Under the pieces are notes generated by a model. That model saw nothing but the letters and a program-made list of their open reading frames with translations, was not told the origin of the DNA and ran no database searches. Position numbers and translations under genes: made by a program. From Ramlibacter sp. (GTDB lineage: Bacteria; Pseudomonadota; Gammaproteobacteria; Burkholderiales; Burkholderiaceae_C), in the NCBI GenBank assembly GCA_025351615.1, contig JANXVP010000144.1:1-6779 (forward strand): a DNA stretch of 6,779 nt, written 5' to 3'. Every line of letters begins with the position of its first letter. Position 1 is the stretch's first letter. Below are positions 1 through 6,489 of this stretch, in pieces.

Positions 1-250
1 TTGCGCGTCATGATCTGGCCGACCACTTCGGGCCGGTCGGTGTGGGTGGCTCCGCTCAGGCGCATCAGGGCCCGCAGCCGCTGGCCGATGCCCTCATGCT
101 GGCCGAGGTCTGACGCTGCGCATGAAGTCCGCCATCGTGACGATGCCGACGATGCGCTCGGCCCCGTCGGTCACCGGCAGCGCCTTGGTCTTGCGCGTGC
201 GCATCAGCTCGCAGGCATCGCTCAGCGGCGTGCCGAACTGCACCGCCGCG
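1..250 (-). pseudogene. CBS-domain remnant of an HPP/CBS-type protein (5' truncated, frameshifted, runs off the left edge)
   Basis: The minus strand encodes a CBS-like stretch including FGTPLSDACELM, KALPVTD and GIVTMADFMR (about 121-237). It then continues in another frame from 110 to 3 with DLGQHEGIGQRLRALM and PEVVGQIMTR. From memory, this order matches the first CBS domain, the linker and the start of the second CBS domain in proteins that carry an N-terminal HPP membrane domain. The two parts are out of frame. Seven bases (111-117) separate the ATGCGC and GACCTC codons where homologues would have a multiple of three, so there was a 1-nt insertion or 2-nt deletion. Without correction the frame stops at 94-96. 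The HPP membrane domain and the beginning of CBS1 are missing. The remnant is joined directly to a cytochrome fragment near 244-249. The gene continues past the left edge, so the fate of CBS2 is unknown. CBS identity is fairly sure; the HPP parentage rests on recalled homologues. Confidence 0.72.
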
Positions 251-611
251 GGCTTCGGATCCTTCGGCCAATCCTTCACCTTGCCGGCGAAATCCGGCCG
301 CGGCTGGTGCGTGAAGTACTGCGCAACGTCGACCGCCTCCTGGTCGGAGAATCCCCCTGCCCCAGCGGGAACTTCTCGTGAGAGCCGATGGGCATGTTGC
401 GCTTGACGAAGGCCGCCGCCGTGTACGTGCGAGCCATGCCGGCACCGATATTGAATGACTTGTCGCCCCACAACGGCGGGTAGACGAAGCGGCCATCCGC
501 CGTGGTCAAGCCTTCACCATCCTTGCCGTGGCACACCGCGCACTGTGTCTTGCAGACGGCCGCGCGATGTTGGAAGCCGTTGGGTGACGCCCAGCCATGA
601 GGGCCTGGCAA
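244..611 (-). pseudogene. C-terminal haem domain of a c-type cytochrome (TsdA-like), N-truncated and frameshifted
   Basis: The minus strand shows a class I cytochrome c haem site, CAVCH (528-542), followed by GKDGEG, FVYPPLWGDKSFN, GAGMARTYTAAAF and the likely axial-ligand segment KRNMPIGS (Met codon at 393-395). The frame is lost after KFPLGQG. The expected continuation, GGFSDQEAVDVAQYF and HQPRPDF, lies in the next frame, which is explained by one missing G in a five-G run (353-357). The segment resembles the second haem domain of diheme cytochromes of the thiosulfate dehydrogenase (TsdA) type, which act in the periplasm. That assignment is from recalled homologues. No signal peptide and no first haem domain are present: the frame is closed by a stop at 633-635, next to the regulator gene. 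The 3' end is lost too, since the KPA end of the domain runs straight into CBS sequence. The visible start would be a TTG at 609-611, probably not a real start. Non-functional as it stands. Confidence 0.75.
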
Positions 612-624
612 TTCGAAGCGCGGA

Positions 625-1239
625 TCAGAACGTCACTGGTGTATTGACCCAGAGGATCCTGGCGACCGATTCACCCGCATTGCGATACCCGTGCGGTACC
701 TGGCTCGCGAAGGTGAACGCGTCGCCCGCGTGGATCAGGTATCGGTCGTCACCGAGCGCGAGTTCCAGCGTCCCCTCCAGCACATAGCCGACTTCCTCGC
801 CGACGTGCACGATCTGGCCATCGCTGCCCTCTCCCGGCTGGACGATATGAATATTGGCCTGCAGCATCCCCCCGCGCTTGGGCAGGACGATCCTCTCCAG
901 GGAAATTCCTCCTGCCACGATCACCGGGCGCTCGTTCTGACGCAGCACGGGACCTTCCGACGGCGCCTCTTCCGAGGTCAGGGTGGCGATATTGGTTGCA
1001 AGCGCGACGGCGATCCGGTGCAGCATGGCCAGCGAGGGCGTGGCCTGCCCGTTTTCGATCTTGGAGACCAGGCTTTCCGAACACTGCGCCTTCTGCGCCA
1101 CCTGAGTGAGGGTGAGTCCGGCGACCCGGCGCGCATGCCTGATCCGGATCCCCAGCATCGAACGCTGCTTTCCCGCGGTGTCCATGGCAGGCACGACAGG
1201 CGCGGCTGGCACGGGGCTGGCCTTTCCCACGTCAGGCAT
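625..1239 (-). CDS. XRE-family transcriptional regulator with C-terminal cupin sensor domain
   Basis: A 204-residue DNA-binding regulator. An N-terminal helix-turn-helix of XRE/Cro type spans about residues 29-85, with the recognition helix around SESLVSKIENG (54-64). A C-terminal cupin fold covers about 128-200, with HVGEEVGYVLEG (146 on; H146, E150 as possible ligands) and a second motif GDAFTFASQVPHGYRN (H183). This architecture is common in regulators placed beside small-molecule catabolic genes, where the cupin presumably binds the inducer. The gene is last in the operon behind a transporter and two C-N hydrolases, so control of that operon is likely but inferred. The chosen ATG (1237-1239) lies inside the end of the upstream hydrolase gene (8-nt overlap), consistent with coupled translation, but no good ribosome-binding site precedes it. 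Alternative starts are ATG at 1185 and ATG at 1158. The latter has GGGAAAG upstream and would begin just before the HTH. Family certain; start uncertain. Confidence 0.9.
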   Translation of the reverse strand: MPDVGKASPVPAAPVVPAMDTAGKQRSMLGIRIRHARRVAGLTLTQVAQKAQCSESLVSKIENGQATPSLAMLHRIAVALATNIATLTSEEAPSEGPVLRQNERPVIVAGGISLERIVLPKRGGMLQANIHIVQPGEGSDGQIVHVGEEVGYVLEGTLELALGDDRYLIHAGDAFTFASQVPHGYRNAGESVARILWVNTPVTF

Positions 1240-2530
1240 TGGCCAACGCCGTGACGGCATAGGCCAGTGCCTGCGCACCGAGCAACAGCTCGTGAGGTGC
1301 AGTCTCTTCCGCCGCGTTATGGCTCACCCCGCCCTTGCTGGGCACAAAGATCATGGCGGTCGGACAGTGTTCCGCCAAATACATGGCGTCATGAAACGCG
1401 CCGGACGTCAGCGCAACCGGAGGCGGCTGCGACGCCTGGCGACAGGCGCGTTCGCAGGCCTGTCCGACCAGCGCCAGCATCTCCGCAGGAAAGCGCGTCG
1501 GCGGCCTCGAGAAGAAACATTCGAGCTCGACGCGGCCAGGCCAGGCATGGCTCTTGACGATTTCTCCCAGGGCCGCGTCGAACCGTTCAAGCACCCGCTC
1601 GTCAACGCAGCGCACGTCGATCGTGAACTCCACCTCGCCGGGGATCGTGTTGACGGAATTGGGGCCGACCAGCCAGCGCCCGAGCGTCAACCGCAGCTGG
1701 CTGGCCGCGGCTTGCGCCGCGTGCGCGTACAGGCGATGCGCCACGTCGACCGCCGCAGCCATCGCATCGGCGCGCACGTCCATCGGCGTCGTGCCGGCAT
1801 GGGCAGCCATTCCCGTCAGCGTGACGCGGTACCAGCGCACACTCTGGATGCCGGCCACGATGCCCAGCGGCACCCGCGCCGCTTCCAGCACCGGTCCCTG
1901 CTCGATGTGAAGTTCCACGCAGCTCGACATAGGCCGGCGCAGCGCGCGCCGCGGCACCTCCGGGATCGCCTGCAGGGCGCGGTCAAGCGCCGCGCCGAAG
2001 GTCACGCCGTCGCCATCGGTCACCTTGCGGTAGTCCGGCAGGCGTCCCGGATCGACAAAGGCGCTGGACCCCATGGCTCCTGGACCGAAGCGGCTGCCTT
2101 CCTCGTTGGTCCAGGCGACAACCTCGATCGGACGCAGCGTTTCGATGCCGGCGTCGTTCAACGCAGCGAGCACCTCCAGGCCCGCCAGGACGCCGTAGGC
2201 GCCATCGAGCTTGCCGCCGACGGGCTGGGTGTCGGCGTGGCTGCCGGTCAGCACCGGCGGCAGATCCGTCTTGCCAGGACGGCGAAAGAACAGGTTGGCG
2301 CAGTCGTCGACCTCCACCACGCAGCCGAGCGCGCCGGCCCGGTCGATGAGATAACGGCGCGCCTGCAGGTCGATGTCGGTCAGGGTCTGGCGCGACACGC
2401 CGCCGTCGTCGCGTCCGCCGAAGCGTGCGAGTTCGGCGATCGCCGCCTGCAGGCGGTCGCCCTGCACATGGTCCTGCGCCGCTTCGGCCGCAGCCCGCGA
2501 TTCGGGCTGCGCCTGTGTCGTCGTGTTCAT
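1232..2530 (-). CDS. Zn-dependent M20-family hydrolase (hydantoinase/carbamoylase family amidase)
   Basis: A 432-residue cytoplasmic metallohydrolase of the family that includes N-carbamoyl-L-amino-acid hydrolase, allantoate amidohydrolase and beta-ureidopropionase. These remove carbamoyl or ureido groups, or hydrolyse related amides. The two-metal site is complete: GSHAD (H98), KLDG (bridging D109), TNEEGSRFGPGAMGS (catalytic E143, metal ligand E144), ELHIEQGP (H208) and SGAFHDAM (H380). The dimerisation/lid domain carries the usual AAHAGTTPMDVRADAM (H244 on), and the C-terminus has the family motif GGVSHNAAEET. Length is normal. The first about 20 residues are polar, alanine/glutamine-rich and not conserved. 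The ATG at 2530 has a GAGGA ribosome-binding site 7 nt upstream that overlaps the stop of the preceding amidase gene (10-nt gap), so coupled translation is likely. The neighbouring importer and amidase suggest a stepwise breakdown of an imported amide or ureide. The family is secure, but the substrate cannot be assigned from sequence. Confidence 0.94.
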   Translation of the reverse strand: MNTTTQAQPESRAAAEAAQDHVQGDRLQAAIAELARFGGRDDGGVSRQTLTDIDLQARRYLIDRAGALGCVVEVDDCANLFFRRPGKTDLPPVLTGSHADTQPVGGKLDGAYGVLAGLEVLAALNDAGIETLRPIEVVAWTNEEGSRFGPGAMGSSAFVDPGRLPDYRKVTDGDGVTFGAALDRALQAIPEVPRRALRRPMSSCVELHIEQGPVLEAARVPLGIVAGIQSVRWYRVTLTGMAAHAGTTPMDVRADAMAAAVDVAHRLYAHAAQAAASQLRLTLGRWLVGPNSVNTIPGEVEFTIDVRCVDERVLERFDAALGEIVKSHAWPGRVELECFFSRPPTRFPAEMLALVGQACERACRQASQPPPVALTSGAFHDAMYLAEHCPTAMIFVPSKGGVSHNAAEETAPHELLLGAQALAYAVTALANA

Positions 2531-2540
2531 GGATGCGTCC

Positions 2541-3824
2541 TCAGGTCAGGCTGCGTTCGAGCAATTGCGCGGCAGCCAGGGCGCGCGCATCGGCCCAGAG
2601 CGGCCCGACCAGGGTCACACCCACCGGCATGCCGTTCGCGCCCGTGCCCACCGGCACATGCACGCAGGGTGCGCCCAGCAGCGTCCACATCCGGTTGAAG
2701 AGCGGATCTCCGGTCGCTTCCAGCCCCTGCGGAGCCTCGCCGCCGGCGCTGGGCGCCAGCAGAACATCGACCGACTGGAACAGGGCGTCCAGTTCGATCC
2801 GGGCGACCGCGGCCTGCCGCTGTGCGGCGGCAAAGCCCGCCCCGTCGATCGTCAGGCCGCTGGCCAGGAACTGGGCGAAGGCCAGGCTGAGCCCATCGGC
2901 ATGGAGCCGCCGCTCAGGCGCGAACGCAGCAGCAGCCTCATGCCCCATCACGGCGATCTGCGCTGGCGTCAGGCCGTCCCATGACGCGGGCAGGCTGGTG
3001 TCGCTCACCACTGCCCCGGCCTGTTCGAGCGCGCGGGCCGCCTCGTCGAAAGCCCGGCGGGCATCGGCCGACGCGCGGTCCCAGTGCGGCGTCCGGCACA
3101 GCCCGATGCGAAGGGGAGACGCGGACCGGGCAGGCAGCAGGTCGATCCTGGCCAGCGTCCCGATGAAGAAGGCCGCGTCGTCGACCGAGCGGGCCAGCAC
3201 GCCCAGCGTGTCGAGGCTGGGAGAGAGCGGCTTCACGCCCGCCAGCGGCAGGGTCCCGTGGGTGGGCTTGTAGCCGACCACTCCGCAATAGGCGGCCGGA
3301 CGGATGATCGACCCTGCCGTTTGCGTCCCGAACGCCACCGGCACCATGCCTGCCGCCACCGCCGCCGCCGAGCCGCTGGACGAACCGCCCGGGGTGCGCG
3401 GTGCATCGGCGGGAGCGCGCGGATTGCGCGTCACGCCCGGTTTGAAGGTGGCGAACTCGGTCGTCACGGTCTTGCCCATGATCACAGCCCCTGCGTCGCG
3501 GCAGGCTGCCACGCAGGCGGCATCGGAGACCGGCCGGTGGCCTTCATAGATCGGCGAGCCGTAGCCGGTCGGCATGTCGACCGTATCGATCAGGTCCTTG
3601 ACCCCGATCGGGAGGCCTTGCAGTGCGCCGCCCGGACCTCGCCTGTCAAGCTCGCGCGCGGACGCGAGGACCAGGTCGGGATCGAAAAATTGCCAGGCCC
3701 GGACCCTGGGCTCGGCTGACAGGATGTGGTCGGCATAGGCGCGCGCCACGGCTTCCACCGTCAGCGCCCGGCTCGAAACCCCCGCCACGATGGCCCGCGC
3801 GGACAGATTGAGGATGTCGCTCAT
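2541..3824 (-). CDS. Amidase-signature family hydrolase
   Basis: A 427-residue enzyme of the amidase signature family, which hydrolyses amide bonds to acid plus ammonia or amine through a Ser-cisSer-Lys triad. The triad is visible: K76 in LPIGVKDLIDT, cis-serine S148 at the start of the serine run in PGGSSSGSAAA, and nucleophile S172 in GTQTAGSIIRPA. The 24-residue S148-S172 spacing equals that of characterised members. GVVGYKPTHG follows, and the C-terminal half (about 235-427) ends in the usual GAPCVHVPVG and MPVGVTLVG segments. No signal peptide, so probably cytoplasmic. The ATG at 3824 is preceded by GGTGAG, 7 nt away, which spans the stop codon of the LivF gene (8-nt gap), tying it to the transporter operon. 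GatA is unlikely, because no gatB or gatC is nearby and the gene sits between transporter and hydrolase genes. It may act before or after the M20 hydrolase on the same imported compound, but the substrate is unknown. Confidence 0.93.
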   Translation of the reverse strand: MSDILNLSARAIVAGVSSRALTVEAVARAYADHILSAEPRVRAWQFFDPDLVLASARELDRRGPGGALQGLPIGVKDLIDTVDMPTGYGSPIYEGHRPVSDAACVAACRDAGAVIMGKTVTTEFATFKPGVTRNPRAPADAPRTPGGSSSGSAAAVAAGMVPVAFGTQTAGSIIRPAAYCGVVGYKPTHGTLPLAGVKPLSPSLDTLGVLARSVDDAAFFIGTLARIDLLPARSASPLRIGLCRTPHWDRASADARRAFDEAARALEQAGAVVSDTSLPASWDGLTPAQIAVMGHEAAAAFAPERRLHADGLSLAFAQFLASGLTIDGAGFAAAQRQAAVARIELDALFQSVDVLLAPSAGGEAPQGLEATGDPLFNRMWTLLGAPCVHVPVGTGANGMPVGVTLVGPLWADARALAAAQLLERSLT

Positions 3825-3832
3825 TGCGCTGC

Positions 3833-4540
3833 TCACCCGAAGTAGGCTGAACGCACTTCGTCGTTCTCGGACAGGGCTTGCGCCGTTCCCTGGGCGACCA
3901 CCCTGCCCTGCGACAGCACATAGCCGTGGTGGGAAATCGCCAGCGTCTGGCGCGCGTTCTGCTCGACCAGCAGCACCGTGATGCCGAGCGCATTGATCTG
4001 CTTGATCACCTGGAAATTCTCCTTCACGTACAGCGGGGACAGACCGAGCGAAGGCTCGTCGATCACCAGCAGCTTGGGTTCGGCCATCAGGCCGCGGCCG
4101 ATCGACACCATGGCCTGCTCGCCGCCGGACATGGTCCCCGTCAGCTGTGCGGCCCGCTCCTTCAGGCGCGGGAAGATCTCGTAGACCCGCTCGAGCCGGC
4201 TGCGGATGCGGCCGCTGTCCGACTCCAGGAAGGCGCCGAGCGCCAGGTTCTCGGCCACCGTCATGCGCGGAAACACCTTGCGGCCTTCCGGGATGCAGGC
4301 AATGCCGCTGCCGATGATCCGGTGCGTCTTTTCGCCAGCGAGATTGCGCCCATCCCACCAGATCTCGCCCTGCCGCGGCGGCGTGAGGCCGAGAATGGCG
4401 CGGATCAGCGTGGTCTTGCCTGCGCCGTTGGCGCCGAGAATGCAGGTGATCTCGCCCGGCTCGACATCGATGGTGACGTCGTGCAGCACATCGACCTTGT
4501 CGTAGCCGGTGGTCACGCCCTTGACGCTCAGGCGGCTCAT
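3833..4540 (-). CDS. livF: Branched-chain amino acid-type ABC transporter ATPase, LivF family
   Basis: A 235-residue ABC ATPase, normal length for LivF, the smaller of the two cytoplasmic ATPases energising Liv/HAAT importers. It has Walker A GANGAGKT (36-43), the LivF-typical IPEGR (83-87) at the Q-loop position, signature MSGGEQ (137-142), Walker B LLVIDEP (157-163), D-loop SLGLSP (164-169) and LVEQN (191-195), where Gln replaces the usual H-loop His, as is normal in LivF. The signature begins with Met instead of Leu and is followed by Ala rather than a second Gln, a mild deviation. The ATG at 4540 overlaps the TGA of livG (ATGA) and has GGGAGA 6 nt upstream. Start and reading frame are therefore firm, and the longer open frame upstream belongs to livG in another frame. 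The amidase gene follows after 8 nt. Transported substrate is probably an amino-acid-like or amide compound rather than necessarily leucine. Confidence 0.95.
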   Translation of the reverse strand: MSRLSVKGVTTGYDKVDVLHDVTIDVEPGEITCILGANGAGKTTLIRAILGLTPPRQGEIWWDGRNLAGEKTHRIIGSGIACIPEGRKVFPRMTVAENLALGAFLESDSGRIRSRLERVYEIFPRLKERAAQLTGTMSGGEQAMVSIGRGLMAEPKLLVIDEPSLGLSPLYVKENFQVIKQINALGITVLLVEQNARQTLAISHHGYVLSQGRVVAQGTAQALSENDEVRSAYFG

Positions 4541-5319
4541 TCCGGTTCTCCCAGGTAGGCCGTCTGCACGTTGCTGTCGGCGGTGATTTCGGCGTAGGAG
4601 CCTTCCGCGATCTTCTTGCCGTAGTTCAGCACGACGCAGCGTTGCGTCACCCGCTCGATCACGTTCATTCCGTGCTCGATCAGCACCACGGACAGGTTGT
4701 TCATCTTCGCGCGCACCTGCAGGATGTCCTGCATCAGTTCGTCGGTCTCGTCGTGCGTCATGCCGGCGGAGGGCTCGTCGAGCAGCAGCAGCCTGGGCTC
4801 GCTCATGAGCGCGCGGCAGACTTCGATGCGCCGGCGGTCGATCATCGTGAAGGTCTCGACCGGCTCGAACAGGCGGCCGACCAGCGGCGGGCTGAAGATG
4901 TTCAGCAGCGCCTCGACCTTGCCGACATAGGCTTCGTACTCGGCGCGAAAAGCCTTGCGCCGCAGCAGGTTGAAGACCAGGCCATGGCGCATGTGCTGGT
5001 AGTCGCCGATCACGATGTTGTCGAAGACCGTCAGGGACAGCGACAGCCTGGAGCGCTGGAAGGTGCGCGCCACGCCGCTGCGGTAGATCTCCTGCGGGGT
5101 CTTGCCGATGACGTCCGTGCCCTGGTAGACGATGCGGCCGCCGGATGCCTTGTAAAGCCCGGTCAGCACATTGAAGAAGGTGGTCTTGCCCGAGCCGTTG
5201 GGCCCGAGCAACCCGAGGATTTCGCCTTCGCGCACCGACATGGTGAGGGCGTCCAGCGCCGTGAGGCCGCCGAAGCGCATCGTGAGGTTCTCCACCTCGA
5301 TCAGCGATGGCCGGGTCAT
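4537..5319 (-). CDS. livG: Branched-chain amino acid-type ABC transporter ATPase, LivG family, with degenerate signature motif
   Basis: A 260-residue ABC ATPase of LivG type. It has Walker A GPNGSGKT (39-46), Q-loop VARTFQ (Q88), Walker B LLLLDEP (177-183), the LivG-typical SAGMT (184-188), and H-loop LIEHGM (H216). The family's C-terminal GKKIAEG and AYLGE are also present. The ABC signature, normally LSYGE or LSYGQ directly before the basic RR(L/I)E helix, reads FTMID here (residues 157-161, bases 4837-4851), followed by [10 protein letters not shown]. Both the Ser and the Gly that contact ATP are absent, although everything around the motif is in register and conserved. This suggests an asymmetric LivFG pair with one non-canonical ATP site (see findings). 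The ATG at 5319 overlaps the livM stop (ATGA), fixing the start. Further in-frame Met codons upstream lie within livM. No strong ribosome-binding site is seen, consistent with coupling to livM. The family is secure; the substrate is unknown. Confidence 0.94.
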   Translation of the reverse strand: MTRPSLIEVENLTMRFGGLTALDALTMSVREGEILGLLGPNGSGKTTFFNVLTGLYKASGGRIVYQGTDVIGKTPQEIYRSGVARTFQRSRLSLSLTVFDNIVIGDYQHMRHGLVFNLLRRKAFRAEYEAYVGKVEALLNIFSPPLVGRLFEPVETFTMIDRRRIEVCRALMSEPRLLLLDEPSAGMTHDETDELMQDILQVRAKMNNLSVVLIEHGMNVIERVTQRCVVLNYGKKIAEGSYAEITADSNVQTAYLGEPE

Positions 5320-6485
5320 TGCGCACGCCCGCGGCGGAAGAACAGGCGCGTCTTGCGCGGCAGCAGGCCCTGGGGCCGGAACAGCAGGATCACGATCACG
5401 AGCGAGGCAAACAGCAGGAAGCGGTATTCCTGGATGAACTGCAGCTTCTCGGGCAGCACCAGGACGATGACCGCTGCCGGGATCAACCCCACGATGTTGC
5501 CCAGGCCACCGAGGATCACGATCGACAGCATCAGCAGCGAATCGGCGAAGGTGAAGTTGTTCGGAGCGACGAAGCCCGAGACCATGCCGTACAGGCTGCC
5601 GGCGATGCCCGCGAAGAAGTTGCCCATCGTGAACGCGATCACCTTCCAGCGCGCGATGTGCAGGCCGAAGGTGGCCGCGGCGGTCTCGTCGGTGCGCACC
5701 ACGTCCATGCTCAGGCCCACCCAGGAACGCTCCAGGGCGCCGACCAGCGCATACACGCCCGCGAACATGGCCAGGCTCAGCACGGCGTAGGCGACGTAGA
5801 ACGACAGCTCGACGCCCGGCACGGCGATGCCATCGTTCAGCACAAAGCCGAACAGCTTCATGCCGGGGACCTGCAGCCCCTGAGGACCTCCGAGCAGGTC
5901 GTTGACCTCGATGAAGGTCTTGAACAGGATCCCGAAGGCGATCGTGACCAGCGCCGCGTAATGGCCGCGCGTGCGCAGCACCGGCAGGATCAGCAGCGAG
6001 CCGATGGCTGCCGCGACCAGGCCCGAGATCACGATGACCACCAGATGCGGAACCGCGGTATGCGTCGACAGAACGGCGGTGGCATAGCTGCCGATGCCGA
6101 AGAAGGCTGCGCCGGCGAAGTTGGCCACTCCCGAATAGCCGAACTGCACCGTGAGCCCGAGACAGGCAGTCGAATACAGCAGCACCGCGCACAGCATCAG
6201 CAGGATGAAATGCTGGTCGCGAAATGCAGCAATCAGGGCCAGGCCGCCGACGATCGCCAGACTCCGCGACAGCCCCGGGCGGCCGGCTGCCGCATGTTCA
6301 AGCTTCTGCGTGACGCCCATGCGGCGGCTCAGGATGACGAAGACGCCGGCCGCGACCAGCAGGACAGCCACGCCCAGCTGCGACTCCGCATGCAGGAACA
6401 GCCACATGTAAACCGTCAGGACCAGGGCCGCAGCCAGCAGGACCGCCACGTCCGGACCCGGCCTGGGTTTTTCTGTGTTGCTCAT
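5316..6485 (-). CDS. livM: Branched-chain amino acid-type ABC transporter permease, LivM family
   Basis: A 389-residue inner-membrane permease, the LivM partner of LivH in a Liv/HAAT importer. Hydrophobic segments begin at about residues 13, 37, 75, 92, 122, 147, 228, 283, 315, 333 and 355. Family landmarks are [19 protein letters not shown] (117-134), the [15 protein letters not shown] region (171-185), LLGGPQGL (197-204), the cytoplasmic coupling loop [18 protein letters not shown] (264-281) that docks on the ATPases, and ILGGLGN (324-330). It ends with FRPQGLLP (369-376). The first about 90 residues form an extra hydrophobic N-terminal region, which some LivM proteins such as the E. coli one also have. 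The ATG at 6485 lies 4 nt after the stop of the upstream livH gene, with only a weak purine stretch before it, so translation is probably coupled. The livG gene overlaps its stop by 4 nt. Function as permease is confident, specificity is not. Confidence 0.95.
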   Translation of the reverse strand: MSNTEKPRPGPDVAVLLAAALVLTVYMWLFLHAESQLGVAVLLVAAGVFVILSRRMGVTQKLEHAAAGRPGLSRSLAIVGGLALIAAFRDQHFILLMLCAVLLYSTACLGLTVQFGYSGVANFAGAAFFGIGSYATAVLSTHTAVPHLVVIVISGLVAAAIGSLLILPVLRTRGHYAALVTIAFGILFKTFIEVNDLLGGPQGLQVPGMKLFGFVLNDGIAVPGVELSFYVAYAVLSLAMFAGVYALVGALERSWVGLSMDVVRTDETAAATFGLHIARWKVIAFTMGNFFAGIAGSLYGMVSGFVAPNNFTFADSLLMLSIVILGGLGNIVGLIPAAVIVLVLPEKLQFIQEYRFLLFASLVIVILLFRPQGLLPRKTRLFFRRGRAQ

Positions 6486-6489
6486 GGTG

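Noticed and set aside
94..471. A functional cytochrome-CBS fusion protein
   Set aside because: The open frame lacks the haem-binding CxxCH, which lies in another frame, and it ends prematurely within the CBS region; it needs two frame corrections to make sense.
583..606. A possible hairpin terminator after the regulator gene
   Set aside because: Only a 3-4 bp stem (GGCC/GGCT around CTCAT) can form and there is no run of T on the minus strand, so it is not a credible terminator.
1106..2698. A 530-codon plus-strand open frame opposite the M20 hydrolase and the start of the regulator
   Set aside because: It is antisense to a protein with a full set of active-site motifs, is rich in Arg/Ala/Gly/His with no recognisable domain, and is typical of GC-rich shadow frames.
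4642..5790. A 382-codon plus-strand open frame opposite livG and livM
   Set aside because: Antisense to conserved ATPase and permease motifs, with no domain of its own.
4537..6192. A possible large fusion protein with a long N-terminal extension on LivG
   Set aside because: The frame is open upstream of 5319 only because of high GC; that stretch is livM in another frame, and ATG 5319 gives the normal LivG length. The same reasoning applies to the extended frames upstream of livF and the amidase.
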